A stretch of 64,000 bases of DNA from Vandiemenella viatica (GCA_031002005.1 CM061920.1:47470610-47534609); one strand, 5' to 3'. Positions 33,747 through 44,933 are shown, counted from the stretch's first letter. Notes: a model not told the origin generated them from the letters alone. Translations and numbers: made by a program.

Positions 33747-34560
33747 CCGCAGCCGTAGCAGCAGTAGCCAACGTTTGTGTGTGTGATTTAAATTGTGCTA
33801 GTTTTTGTAATTATCTTTGAATATTTCCTGTTTAGGTAGTGTGCCAGTCAGTTGAGCCTCCGCAGCCGTAGCAGCAGTAGCCAACTTTTGTGTTTGATTT
33901 AAATTATGCTAGTTTTTGTCGTTATCTTTGAATATTTCCTGTTTAGGTAGTGTGCCAGTCAGTTGAGCCTCCGCAGCCGTAGCAGCAGTTGCCAACTTTT
34001 GTGTGTGATTTAAATTGTGCTAGTTTGTCGTTATCTTTGAATATTTCCTGTTTAGGTAGCATGCCAGTCAGTTGAGCCTCCGCAGCCATAGCAGCAGTAG
34101 CCAACTTTTGTGATTGATTTAAATTGTGCTAGTTTTTGTCGTTATCTTTGAATATTTCCTGTTTAGTTAGTGTGCCAGTCAGTTGAGCCTCCGCAGCCGT
34201 AGCAGCAGTAGCCAAATTTGGTGTGTGATTTAAATTGTGCTAGTTTTGGTCATTATCTTTGAATATTTCCTGTTTAGATAGTGTGCCAGTCAGTTGCGCC
34301 TCCGCAGCTGTAGCAGCAGTAGCCAACTTTTGTGTTTGATTTAAATTGTGCTAGTTTTTGTCGTTATCTTTGAATATTTCCTGTTTAGGTAGTGTGCCAG
34401 TAAGTTGAGCCTCCGCAGCCATGGCAGCAGTAGCCAACTTTTGTGTGTGATTTAAATTGTGCTAGTTTTTGTCGTTATCTTGGAATATTTCCTGTTTAGT
34501 TAGTGTGCCAGTCAGTTGAGGCACCGTAGCCGTAGCAGCAATAGCCACGAGCCTTAGCAG
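33747..34560 (+). repeat. 111 bp tandem repeats, 5' UTR monomers
   Basis: Seven to eight units start with CCGCAGCCGTAGCAGCAGTA, with spacing 113, 111, 109, 111, 111, 111 and 111 bp. They end 26-68 bp before the ORF1 region of the non-LTR element at 34628. Each unit holds CAGTCAGTTGAG, containing the arthropod initiator consensus TCAGTT, except where mutated (unit 6 has TAAGTT). Placement resembles the promoter monomers that make up the 5' UTR of some LINEs. Promoter function is inferred. Confidence 0.8.
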
Positions 34561-34627
34561 CCGTTAGTAGAGGTCGCCGATTTTTGTGTATTCATTTGTA
34601 GTTCCGTTTTTGTCTGTTTCAGGTGAC

Positions 34628-35586
34628 ATGGCTTGTGCAAAGTGTTCTGGTAGGCGTCTGGTTCTCGAGGAGATTCTTAATACTATGGCGTCTCTTCAAG
34701 CGCAGGTATGGAGCATCCTAGACGAGGAGCGGCAGTGCGTTGAAGAAATTCCGCAGCCAACTGTAGTGGAATCAGCAAGTTTGGATTTTCAGGTTCCAGT
34801 TGCAGAAAACGTCTGGCATCGTGTGGATCGGAGAAAGGTGTCGAAATTCCCAATTAGCCGAAGGGAAAATGATACCTTGCCACTAAGTAAAGCGTTTTCT
34901 GTGTTGCAGGAGGCTGTAGATTCAAGCGCGAATGGCCCAGAAGAGCAGCAGGGAAGATTTACACGCAGACACCGAGCCTTGCCAGGAAAAGGTTTACTGG
35001 TCATTGGCAGCTCCAACGTGTGACGGCTGGAGAAACCGCTATGGGAATTAGCCACAAAGAACAGTGCAGATTCTCATACTAACGTTCATTCCGTTTCTCT
35101 TTCAGGAGCAACCGTACCACGTGTCATGGAGGCCATTCCAAAAGCGATTAGGGAATCGAACTGCCGTCAGTTAAGAGTAGCTGTGCACGTTGGCACTAAT
35201 GACTCGTGTCGTGTCTCTGTTCCATGGATAAGTTGGGCCAAAAGGCATATGAAGCCGCCCGGGAAAATTCAGTTTCATTGCAGTTCTCAATTTGTAGTGT
35301 GGTGCCGTGTGTCGATTGTGGGGAGGCTGTGTGGTGGAAGATCTTTAATTTAAATAGTAATTTGCAGGAGCTGTGTCGCAAAAACAACTGGGGCTTCGTC
35401 GACCTTCGTCTGATGATAGCTGCCAGCTGGGACGCATTTGACAGGTTGGGCGTCCACTACACACCTAGAATGGCGTCCAAGGTGGCTGCTAAAATATGGA
35501 ACCGTCTTGATATGAATTATTTTTTAGGAACAGCGAGAGGCCCGAGGATCCTTCATTTCATTGAAGAGGATGTGCTGATAACATAG
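34628..35586 (+). pseudogene. Non-LTR ORF1 with SGNH hydrolase-like domain
   Basis: The first ATG is at 34628 (MACAKCSGRRLVLEEIL). An N-terminal helix-rich region follows. Then comes KGLLVIGSSNV, the block I of an SGNH hydrolase, which carries the nucleophile Ser. A TGA at 35021-35023 interrupts it. After it are VAVHVGTNDS (block III, GxND), a frameshift near 35205, and VDLRLMI with GVHYTPRMASKVAAKIW, block V with the catalytic His. Esterase-type ORF1 proteins are known in CR1-group elements, where they bind RNA or lipid; their exact role is unclear. The CGA-to-TGA change is consistent with decay at CpG. Confidence 0.75.
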
Positions 35587-35663
35587 AAGCTGGTCCCGGT
35601 AGTGATGGCGCGAATAATTTTAATATTACAGCTCCAATTACTTCACCCGTTTACTGTCAGAGT

Positions 35664-36945
35664 GTGAGTATGAAAAATGCTATTTTAGATTCCACAAGTA
35701 ACAATACGAAGCAGCTAAGGATAATGGTACTAAATTGTCGGAGAATTAGAGGGAAAGTAGCGGATTTTCACGCCTCAGTTGCGACTAATGATGTCGATAT
35801 AATACTAGGAACCGATAGCTGGTTGACGACTGAAGTTGAATCTAGGGAAGTATTTGGCCCTCATTTCAATGTTTTTTGGAAGGACAGAACTGTCTCAATG
35901 GGCGGGGGTGTGTTCGTGGCCATAAGTTAAACCGTTAATTGCTCTGTCGTAACTGAAACGGAAAATTTTTGCGAGTTAATATGGGTCAAGGTAAAAATTG
36001 TCAAAAATTTAAAGTTTATACTTGGGTCATTTTATTGACCTCTGGAGTCTGATTTGGTTAACGCGGAATACTTCAGAGAGTCGCTTAATAACATTTACAA
36101 AAAATTTCAAGGACATATATTGATCGTGGGTGGTGATTTTAACCTACCGTCAGTTAGGTGGGACACAGACACATTCAGGTTGGGTGGAAGAGATAGGTTA
36201 ATAACCGGAACATTCCTAGAATCATTTGCAGAAAGATCTCTTGAACAGATGGTCGAAGAGCCAACGCGGTGTGATAAAGATTTCTCGTCCATTCTGGATC
36301 TTTTTCTAATTAGCAATCATGATATTGTTGATAACGTTTGTATAGAAGACGGTATAAGTGATCACAAGGCGGTTGTGGTAACGTTAAACTCTAGTCTGAG
36401 TCTGAAGCATGACAAAGAGATACTCGTTTTTTTGTTTCGATAAAGCAAACGATGCGGGTATGGTTGATCACTTTGCGAATAATTTTGAAACGTACTTGAT
36501 AAATACAAATGTTGAGGAACTTTGGTTTAATTTAAAAGAACTAATATGGACCGGTTTCTACCACTTTGTTCCTAAGAAGTGTATTAAGGTCAGTAATAAC
36601 TTCCCTTGGTTCAATAGGGAAGTGAAACATTTGCTCAGGAGGCAAAGGCGTTTACATGCCGCGGTGAAAAAATCAGGCAACTCATCTAATCATGCTAAAT
36701 TAGTCCAGTTGCGTGCGGAAGTGCATAAGGCAATGTGCAATGCGTTTAAAGAATTCCAAGCCAGGAATTTATCCGAAGATCTGATTACTAATCCAAAAAA
36801 GTTCTGGTTGTATATCAAAGTAATAAGAGGCTCTCGTAAGGTTATGCCGTCGCTGATTAAAGAAAATGGTGAATTATCAGAAACAAGCGTAGAGAAAGCA
36901 GAAATTTTGAAGGATATATTTAAAGGGTGTAAGGTTTGGGAGAAG
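35664..36945 (+). pseudogene. Non-LTR endonuclease and linker, before RT
   Basis: The endonuclease shows LRIMVLNCRRIRGKVADF, IILGTDSWLT with the catalytic acidic block, GGGVFVAIS, HILIVGGDFNLPSVRW (GDFN catalytic motif) and, near the end, ILDLFLISN and GISDHKAVVV, the SDH motif. Stops occur at 35928 and near 36035, and a frameshift near 36400. The linker frame 36409-36951 has WFNREVKHLLRRQRRLHAAVK, an often conserved basic helix, and ends at DIF, just before the RT should begin. Confidence 0.75.
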
Positions 36946-38000
36946 CTATATTAGCCTTTTCCAACCAAATGTCAACCTCTCCTTCACGTGGTGCACCCTG
37001 TTTGCACAGACGAGGCTCTGGCGACTGAAAGATTCCCGGTATAAGGAGTCACCCACTGGGCGGAAGAGCAGGGAGTGGTTCAGGGCACCCTCTTGCCCTT
37101 GGAGTTGGTAACGGCCCCTAAAAGCGGATGAATCAGAAATGATCAACGGCATGGGGATGCAGAAGGCAACGGGAAACCACTGCATTAAAGACCCAAAGGG
37201 TATCCCGAGGACATGTAATCCTCTCAAATTACATATATCATGATGGCTTCTTCCAAGGTAAAATAGTCCCCCAATCGGATCTCCGGGTGGGGACTGCTCA
37301 GGGAGGAGTCATCAGAATGGATAGAAACATTCTACGAGTCGGAGCGTGGAATGTTAGAAGTCTGAATAGGGCAGGTAGGTTAGAAAACTTAAAAAGGGAG
37401 ATGGAACAACTTAAGTTAGATGTTGTTGGGATTAGTGAGATTAAATTGAAGGATGCACAGGATTTCTGGTCTTGGGAACACAGGATAATTAGCACACAAG
37501 CTGTCAATGGAGTCACTGGTGTAGAATTTGTAATGAACAAGAAAGTAGGGAAACGGGTGAGTTATTATGAACAGTTTAGTGACAGGATCATTTTGATGAG
37601 GTTAGAAACTAAGCCCGTCCCAACCACATTAGTACAAGTGTATATGCCAATGTCACAGGAATATGATGAAGAAATAGAAAAAATATATACAGAAATTGAA
37701 GAATTAATCCAATATGTGAAGGGGGAGGAAAATCTAATAATCATGGGTAATTGGAATGCGATAGTGGGAGAAGGAAAAGAGGGGAATACTGTAGGAAGTT
37801 TTGGTCTAGGAGAAAGAAATGAGCGAGGAAGCAGGTTGCTAGAATTTTGTGAAAGATATAAGCTAGTAGTGGCAAACACACTGTTTAATAACCATGCAAG
37901 AAGAATATACACCTGGAAACGTCCTGGGGATACAGGCAGATATCAGCTAGATTATATCATGGTCAAACAGAGATTCAGGAATCAAATTCTATACTGTAAA
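36946..38000 (+). mobile_element. RTE-like non-LTR element, 5' leader and endonuclease only
   Basis: A leader of about 370 bp (to 37316) with ACGGGAAACCACTGC precedes an endonuclease frame. The copy stops at 38000 within the endonuclease domain, with the RT absent. Since retroposition truncates 5' ends, the missing 3' part implies later deletion or insertion. Confidence 0.7.
37317..38000 (+). pseudogene. RTE-like apurinic-type endonuclease fragment
   Basis: From the first ATG at 37317 the frame reads LRVGAWNVRSLNRAGRLENL, VVGISEIK (catalytic Glu region), LVQVYMPMSQEYDEE, IIMGNWNAIVGEGKEGN, FGLGERNERGSRLLEF, RIYTWKRPGDTGRYQLDYI. This is the RTE-type endonuclease well known from arthropods and often mislabelled as craniofacial development protein. 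The usual GD(F/W)NA motif reads GNWNA, so a catalytic Asp has become Asn. The last SDH motif is missing. Confidence 0.8.
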
Positions 38001-38197
38001 GCAGGGTTTCTCAAAGTATGGTACAGGAACCCCTAGGGGTTCACCAGTCTAATGTCAGGGGTTCGTAAGAAGAATTATGTTCTAGAAGACTGGTTATCTC
38101 AAGCATATAACATACTTCAGTGGTCAAACCACTCATGTCATCTGTAGAAGAGCTTTTTTTAAGGGGTTTTGCCACTGTCTGGGAATACTTGGAGCCA
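38001..38197. other. Possible DNA-transposon end
   Basis: CAGGGTTTCTCAAAGTATGG at 38001-38020 resembles a hAT-type terminal sequence, followed by a palindromic GGAACCCCTAGGGGTTC. No matching inverted end or target duplication was found downstream. Confidence 0.3.
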
Positions 38198-38199
38198 TA

Positions 38200-38437
38200 G
38201 CGGTAGTCTCTTATATAGGGCTACCGGACGGGAGAGGAGGGGAACTCGCGCGGAGGGCGGGTCTGCTTGGTGACGTCATGTTCCGGTTGTTGTTATGCCC
38301 AAATATGGTCCGTTCCCGTGTGTTTCGTAATTGTCTAATAACTGGCCTTCATGTTTGACTTATGTTAAGTCCTTGATCCCGATTTATCACATTGTTATTA
38401 ACTCTGATTTCAATAGCCCTATATAAGAGACTACCGC
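38200..38437. mobile_element. 238 bp MITE with perfect 24 bp inverted repeats
   Basis: The outer 24 bp at 38200-38223 and 38414-38437 are perfectly complementary, starting GCGGTAGTCTC. The element is flanked by TA at 38198-38199 and 38438-38439, the target preference of the Tc1/mariner group. The interior is non-coding with a GC-rich centre. Identical repeats suggest it is young or conserved. Confidence 0.75.
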
Positions 38438-38463
38438 TAGGCAGTTTTAGTTAGTTAAGCAGG

Positions 38464-38500
38464 GTTTGACAATGGGAGCAGTGCCGGCTCTCGAAACGTC
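38464..38500 (+). other. Penelope-type hammerhead-like relic
   Basis: TTTGACAATGGGAGC, a loop, GGCTCTC and GAAACGTC resemble the decayed core of a Penelope-like terminal ribozyme, in which CTGANGA precedes a hairpin and GAAAC. The first box is poorly kept. Low confidence. Confidence 0.25.
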
Positions 38501-40620
38501 GCCAGTCGACTTTTATTTGACGCGGCTAGAATCCCGAGAGTGTTATCTACAGTGCTGCCGCCGCGAAAACGTTCACAGCAATGTAAACTTGTTATATCAT
38601 TTAAAATGTCAGCCTTAGTAATATTTTATTTTACCCTAGGTAATTGGCAGATGCTAACCAATGCAGAAAAGTATAGTATCAGACATAATTACTGTATAAA
38701 ATAAAAGTACACTCACATTTCATCATGAAGGTGGAACAAAACATGATTTTTTTTTCTCCAAAAAAATACCAAGCATAGCTGAAAAACTATCAATTTCGCC
38801 GTGTCAAGACATATGGCCAAAGTTGGAGTACACAGTTTCACTGATAAAACGGTATATTGTTTGTAAGAATGTTTGTTTGTCTTTCTGTGACAAACAGTTG
38901 CCATGATACACGTCAAAACAAGTACAAATGAATTGGCGCTGAGCCACAAACACTGCTCGCCACTTCCCAGGGATTATAGATACGAACCTCAGAAAAAATA
39001 ATGTAGAGCTGAAAATTGGCACTGATATTATATAAACAGCTGGAAAAATTATTGAAGAAAGTGTTATTCAAAAGAATGAAAGCTTCTTTAGATTTTCAAA
39101 AAACGTTTACTGTAGAGGCTAGTAAAAACATTTACTCGATGGGAACTTGTCCTATGACTTCAAGACAATTGAAATGGTACCTATAGTAAAGAAACTGGGA
39201 ACAATAAAATGTCCAAACAGAGTTCCATAGCATTTCTGATAGCACACACTTAAAACATTTTGATGGTCACAGAGGTAAGTAAAAGAATTTTTGATATAAC
39301 AACTCATTCATATTCAGAAGAAGAAAAAAGGAATGGAATATCAGGCAAGCTATTCTAGCATTGAGGTTAGTTGTAGGGAAAATTTCTTAAAAATGCAGTA
39401 CCAAACTCACATGGTATTTGAAGACATTGAAATGGCATTTGTTACTGTCAAATGGATAAAATAAATAAATTTTCAGCAAAATAGGAATCCTGTATAGAAA
39501 CAGCAGACTAATTCAAAACATACACAAAATGAAATTGCAGTAATTAAAGTTGGAAATTAATCAGAAGAAGCTGTAATCCAAAGTATTCTAAACAGGTTCA
39601 TAAGGCTTTGCTGTCATATTTTGCATCACAGAAGTATTTTCCCTAATCTAATTGAAAACTAACTTGGTTTATTTCTTAGAGTTATCCCCCCCCCCTCCAC
39701 CAGAAAGCCATACTGTTTGAAAGGCTATTTACCTGGAATGATTAGTGATATTTCTTTAATAATTTCTTCTCTAGTAATTACTTTTTTCTGCTGTTATTTG
39801 TCGTCATGAGAAGAAGAAGAGGCAAGATTCACGGAAGTGGGATAGGTAAAAATTTCCAGGAAAGAGACTAATTAATAGAATTAATACTTCAACAACCCGC
39901 ATGAATGATCTTCAATAGGAGAGTTGCAGATTTAGAACTGATACCAGTTGAAGAAGGATGGCAGTGGCTAAATAGAGAGGGGAAAAATAAATAAAAAGTA
40001 GAAGTCAATATTATAGTAATGTGAGGTAATTACAATAAAAATGGAAAGTATATTAAAAAAAAATCAATAATTAAAGCTATTTAATATATAAGTAGTGATG
40101 GATTTAGCAGTAGTAGCAAAGAGAAGGAAAGTTTATTATTAGAGGATGATGTCTGGTATAAAGGATATGATAGTAAACAGATCATGTTGTTTGGAGTTCG
40201 AAGAGATGGTTTTTGCAAGATCCTAACAGATCTAACAATGAAGCAGTTGTTGAAAATGGATTTTGGGGGACTAATAATAAGGGCCACTGGCTGGTCTAGG
40301 TTTGTGGTTTGCACTTTTTGCCCATGTCTGTAAATGAACTGAAGCAGTGGATGCAAGTGGGTTGTTGCATTATATGTATAACTATTTAGAAGGATAGAGA
40401 CAATAAACCTGTCACTCACAACAGGTGAATGCAGGACAACTACAACAAACACAGTTTACAAAATTTCAGTATAAATCTTAATCATGATTGAGAAGGACAC
40501 ATGGTGTAGCTTGGGTGGGGCGCTTGCCCAATACTGGCTCCCTCCCTCATGTAGCCGAGTGAAAAAATATATGAGTATGTATGTATGTTGGAAAAGAAAT
40601 TTTGTCAGAATATAACCAGA
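38501..40620. other. Lipase intron, unassigned
   Basis: AT-rich with short minus-strand frames and no recognised domain. A run of C lies at about 39687. Confidence 0.4.
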
Positions 40621-40624
40621 ACCC

Positions 40625-41302
40625 TGTAACAATACCATCGAACTAACACAGATCGAGAGGAGTATCTGTGAGTGTGGATATCTTTGACGGAGTCAAAGAC
40701 AGTATGGTGACAGTTGACAGTACGTTGCAATACCGTGTGGACCTAATGGCAGGAGTTGCTGACTGTTGAGGACAATACCGCGGGAACGATAATCTAAAAG
40801 TGTTTGTAACGGTACAACTAACGTGTACTGTAATTTCAAGTATTATGCGGAGTTTTCAGTGTACGTGGACGAGGACAGTACTCCGAACTTTCTAATTATT
40901 GTGATAGCGGCGCGACATACTATTTTCGCCTACTCGGTTCAAATCCTGCAAACTTTGGTGATAGAAGTTCGATTACACGGGTCACAGTAACTGGTGGATA
41001 CTCCGGCGGTGTATTTTTCGTGTTTCTCCAGATAATAAAGTTGTGTGTTGAATGCAAACTTTTGTGATTTGTGTGGTAGTAATTGCTACTCATTTTAGTA
41101 GTATAGTTGCTATCACAAGCTGCTTCAAGTGATTAGTTTTGTGAATAACCTTAAGTATTAGTATTAGTTGTGGAATCCCCACTGGCGACCGGACGAAATT
41201 GAACCTGTAGTAATAGGAACATTTAATCACGAACTTAAACACGCCGCATTGAATCGTTCCACCAGGACTCAGAATTATCACTAATATGCGAGGTGCCTTG
41301 CA
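40625..41302 (+). repeat. 5' LTR of G2
   Basis: Starts TGTAACAATACCATCG and ends GAGGTGCCTTGCA. It contains the word CTGGCGACCGGACG at about 41179, which on its own looks like a primer-binding site but is present in both LTRs and so is LTR sequence. High similarity to the 3' LTR suggests a younger insertion than G1. Confidence 0.9.
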
Positions 41303-41320
41303 TGGCTTTGCCGCGACAGG
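41303..41320 (+). other. Primer-binding site of G2
   Basis: TGGCTTTGCCGCGACAGG starts with TGG directly after the 5' LTR, as expected for pairing to the 3' end of a tRNA. The tRNA was not identified. Confidence 0.7.
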
Positions 41321-42177
41321 ACAGTATAAGTGGAAACGGAGGTAGTAAATGACACTGGTCAACACCGAAGTGGATTTTATGCTGTAAAAAACCGAGTAGG
41401 AAAATCGACAACTGACGACAATCGGAACAGCAGACTGCACCATATCCAGTAAGCAGCGACAATATATACGTCAAGACGGTGTAATCAGAGACCGTGTTCA
41501 ACAGTCTGCGGGCTAGCAAAGCAGAAGCAGAAGCAGAAGCTTCGTGTTGTACAGAGTGAGCAGAAAAGCAGCTTCAACAACGATCTACGAGAACATCTGA
41601 GGGGTTGGAGCCTTGCGAGAGCCAGTAGCAGTCCGAGAAAACATGGCAATTTCTTCTCATCGCAAGGGAAGTGCAAATTTTAATTTTTTAATGTAAGAGG
41701 CACAAACTGACAGGAGTAGTTTTTCGTTTTCAAACGGAATTTTGTTAATTTCATGTGAACTTGTTGGAGTAAATTTCTTTCGACCTTTATTGAATTTTTA
41801 AATAGCCAAATGAGTGGGAAAATCTCCGAGCAATTTGTTTAGAATAGCAACTTGTCAGTTTGAGTCAGTAGTTAGTTTTCGTTTTAACGGAAATTTTTCT
41901 AATTTTCCTGTGGACTCACTGGAGTATTTTTGTTTTTTGTTTTTATTGACTTCTATTAAATTTTAAGGAATCACATGAGTGGAAAATTTAATTTTTGATG
42001 AGACGGGAATCAACTAATTATTCTTGTAATGCTTTGGTTATAAAGTGTCAGCTATTTCCCGAGTGTTTTTAATTTTTTTGGAGCAAAGTAATTTCTGGAA
42101 CTTTGACTGAAGTATTTTGTGGTCTTAGTTTCTTTCAAGAGTAACTTGGTAAATTTTAGTTAAGGTTGGATTGTGCC

Positions 42178-42297
42178 ATGGCGTCAGAGAGTGATGTGGG
42201 TGAGGGCGAGCTGGTGGTGCCGAACCGCGAGCCTTTGAATGATACTTGTGATGGGCACGCCAATCAGTTGACATCCGCTTCTGTGGTACCAGAGCTG

Positions 42298-42335
<38 letters not shown>

Positions 42336-43503
42336 GTTTAACGTCCCTTTTTAACAACGTGGTCTTTAGAGACGGGAAAGGATGGGGGCAAGGAATGGGA
42401 AGGAATTCGGCCATGGCCTTTTTAAGGAAGCATCCCGGCATTCACCTGGAGTGATTTGGGGAAACCATGGAAAACCCAAATCTGGATGCCCGGACGGAGA
42501 TTCGAACCGCCGTCCTCCCGAATGCGAGGCCAGAACGCTATCCGTTACACCACCACGCTCGGTCAGAGCTGTCACTGGCCACTGTGTTTGGATACTTAAA
42601 GTCCTTGGGAGCCAAGATGGATTCAAATATTAATAACTTGTAATCAAATATTAATGACCTGCGGTCTGATTTTCATAACCAATTGCAGCTAAAGTTTGAG
42701 GAGCTTAAGGAGGATAACCATGACTTGAGAAAAGATTTACGCTCTCTTGATGATTCACTGGGCATACTAAGGGAGTCAGTAGTGGGCCATTCTCAACAAA
42801 TATCCGAACTTAAGGTTGGGTTGGAGAAAAACAAGCCGAAATGTGAGAAACGGGTTTCGATTCTAACTGATAGTCTGGACAAGCTAGAACAGAGTCTAGG
42901 GAAGGAGACGGTGTGTCTGCGTCGTGATGTCGGGGTGCTCGACAAAAGAGTGGACATGGTTGAGCAGATTGGGACTGGCAACGCACAGCGGCTGGATGAG
43001 GTGGGAACTCACTTTGTCCTCCTGAATAAGAAGATGAAGGTAGGAGAAGAGAAGGTAAGTGAATTGGCTTCTGATGTCAAGCTGGTTTCCCAAGATGTTG
43101 AGAGATGTTCTGCGTTGATAGAGGAGGTAACGAAGGTGAAGTTTCCCGAAGTGGTGAGGGAGGAGGTAACTAAAGTGAGAAGTTGGCTTTGTTCAGCATC
43201 GCCCATGGTTGGGGGTGAAGAGAAAGTCGACTGGGGGAAGTTTGATGACTATGGTAGCATTCACCCGGTGGAATTCATATCAAATTTTGAGAGTTTTGGT
43301 CCTTTTTGCTTGGCGAGTGAGAGGCAGACATTGGAATTCACGAGCGATGAGGGAAGGGTCAAGGTTGACTTAAGGAAAACAAAAAGTAATGCACTAGGGG
43401 AGATTAGGGTAATAACTTGGGGGGATGCTAGGACCGTCCGCCATCGGAAGGAGTGCCTGGTGGGCATGAGTAGGGGGAGTGAGTGTGGAGTGGGGATGGA
43501 ATG
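42178..43503 (+). pseudogene. G2 gag, coiled-coil type, split by a SINE
   Basis: ATG at 42178 starts MASESDVGEGELVVPNREP, runs to VPELS where the SINE lies, and resumes as LATVFGYLKSLGAKMDSNIN. A TAA near 42641 stops the frame. The long frame 42683-43504 then gives a helix-rich coiled coil (LRKDLRSLDDSLG, KVGLEKNKPKCEKR, LDKRVDMVEQ) and ends the recognisable part with DYGSIHPVEFISNFESFGPF, typical of the gag matrix/capsid boundary in this gypsy group. After about 43315 the reading leaves gag, suggesting a deletion join. Confidence 0.75.
42300..42563 (-). mobile_element. tRNA-derived SINE, copy 3, in G2 gag
   Basis: Perfect 10 bp target duplication CAGAGCTGTC at 42290-42299 and 42564-42573. 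The A tail appears as about 30 T at 42301-42331. Minus-strand boxes: GTGTAACGGATAGCG and GGTTCGAATCTCC-like B box. The long pure tail and perfect duplication suggest a recent insertion. Confidence 0.9.
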
Positions 43504-44240
43504 AGAGGTAGAGACTGGAGTGGATGATATTTTGGAAGAGTTCTCGAATGTGTTCTCAGAAATTCCTGGACGAATAGTTGGTTACGAATGCGGAGACACA
43601 AGGTGGTGGGGGGAGTCAAACAATGGAGTAAAAGGGCTCGCCTCTTGGTACCACCATGCTTCCAGCATTTGCACATTTTCGGGTTAGTGTTGTCTATGTG
43701 GCATGATTGATTTTTTGGTTAATTTAGCTTGCTTCTTTCTCAAAATGAAGAAGGTTTCACAAAAGGGGAAGGTGAGCATGGAGAGGATTTTCCTACTGAT
43801 TTGACTGACTTCGAGTTGGAGAGTGATTTCAGTACTGTCAGTTTGTGAATTATAGGAGTGTGGTCCCGAGGCGGGAAATTGTAATCAATGTGTCCTGTGT
43901 GATTTGTGAGAAGGAAAGTGACTGCACGGTGTTTCCTGAGGAAACTGGATGACTTCCTAATAATTTCCAAATTTGTCTTCATTTGTGTTTATTGTCATAT
44001 CCTAGTTGTGTATACTCAAAGAGACTGGTGTGTTTTGGTGAGGTTTAACCTTGTGTTTGATGTTTTCTTCAATGTTATATTTGGTCTGATGGTTTTGTTC
44101 TAATGATGTACCCATTTTTGTAAATGAATTAGCCGAGTACCGCCAGATTTTTTTAGGGTTTGAAAAATTCTCAAATGTCAGTAAGGTTGAGTCTGGTGAA
44201 AGGATACGCATTTGTCAACCGTACCTTGTGCCATAAAAGT
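43504..44240 (+). pseudogene. G2 pol remnants
   Basis: VDDILEEFSNVFSEIPGRIVGYEC (from about 43519) is the linker just before gypsy RT. The RT, RNase H and most integrase are gone: sequence after about 43592 is unrelated to RT and seems to be the extreme C-terminal end of pol before the polypurine tract. Several short frames up to about 43850 are not assigned. Confidence 0.6.
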
Positions 44241-44252
44241 CAACGAGGGGGG

Positions 44253-44929
44253 TGTAACGATACCATCGAACTAACACAGATCGAGAGAAGTATCTGTAGT
44301 GGGGATATCTTTGACGGAGTCAAAGACAGTATGTCGACAGTCGACAGTACACTGCAATACCGTGTGGACCTAATGGCAGGAGTAGCCGACTGTTGAGGAC
44401 AATACCGCGGGAACGATAATATAAAAGTGTTTGTTTCGGTGCAACTAACGTGTACTGTAATTTCAAGTATTATGCGGAGTGTTCAGTGTACGTGGACGAG
44501 GACAGTACTCCGAACTTTCTAATTATTGTGATAGCAGCACGACATACTATTTTCGCCTACTCGGTTCGAATCCTGCAAACTTTGGTGATAGAAGTTCGAT
44601 TACACGGGTCACTGTAACTGGTGGATACTTCGGCGGTGTATTTTTCGTGTTTCTCCAGATAATAAAGTTGTGTGTTGAATTCAAACTTTTGTGATTTGTG
44701 TGGTAGTAATTGCTACTCATTTTAGTAGTATAGTTGCTATCACAAGCTGCTTCAAGTGATTAGTTTTGTGAATAACTTTAAGTATTAGTATTAGTTGTGG
44801 AATCCCCACTGGCGACCGGACGAAATTGAACCTGTAGTAATAGGAACATTTAATCACGAACTTAAACACGCCGCATTGAATCGTTCCACCAGGACTCAGA
44901 ATTATCACTACTACGTGAGGTGCCTTGCA
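44253..44929 (+). repeat. 3' LTR of G2
   Basis: Starts TGTAACGATACCATCG right after the purine tract and ends GAGGTGCCTTGCA before the ACCC duplication. Confidence 0.9.
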
Positions 44930-44933
44930 ACCC

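Larger units (their letters stand above)
33747..36945 (+). mobile_element. CR1-group-like non-LTR retrotransposon with SGNH ORF1, 3' truncated
   Basis: Order: 111 bp monomers, ORF1 (34628-35586), ORF2 endonuclease (35664-36440) and post-endonuclease linker (to 36945). The copy ends abruptly before the RT domain, where an unrelated RTE-like leader begins. It is a different family from the CR1-group element elsewhere in this window. It lies inside the lipase intron in the opposite orientation to the gene. Confidence 0.8.
40625..44929 (+). mobile_element. Ty3/gypsy element G2, internally deleted
   Basis: LTRs of 678 bp (40625-41302) and 677 bp (44253-44929) are nearly identical in large part and have TG and CA ends. 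ACCC at 40621-40624 and 44930-44933 is the 4 bp target duplication. The 5' LTR is followed directly by a primer-binding site, and GAGGGGGG just before the 3' LTR is the polypurine tract. The internal part keeps gag and tiny pol pieces, so the element is non-autonomous. It lies within the lipase intron in antisense orientation to the gene and contains a SINE at 42300. Confidence 0.9.

Noticed and set aside
33747..34560. Regular 111 bp repeat seen as a possible CRISPR-like array
   Set aside because: Units are repeated over their whole length with no unique spacers, the genome is eukaryotic, and the array abuts a LINE ORF1.
38001..38470. A complete hAT between CAGGGTTTCTC at 38001 and the CAGGGTTTG near 38460
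   Set aside because: The second word is in the same orientation, not inverted, and no 8 bp duplication matches.
38713..39022. Overlapping minus-strand frames as a gene
   Set aside because: No domain is recognised, the composition is AT-rich and low in CpG, and the frames are short.
41179..41190. TGGCGACCGG as primer-binding site of G2
   Set aside because: The same word is in both LTRs. The LTR continues to CA at 41302 with an ACCC target duplication at the ends.
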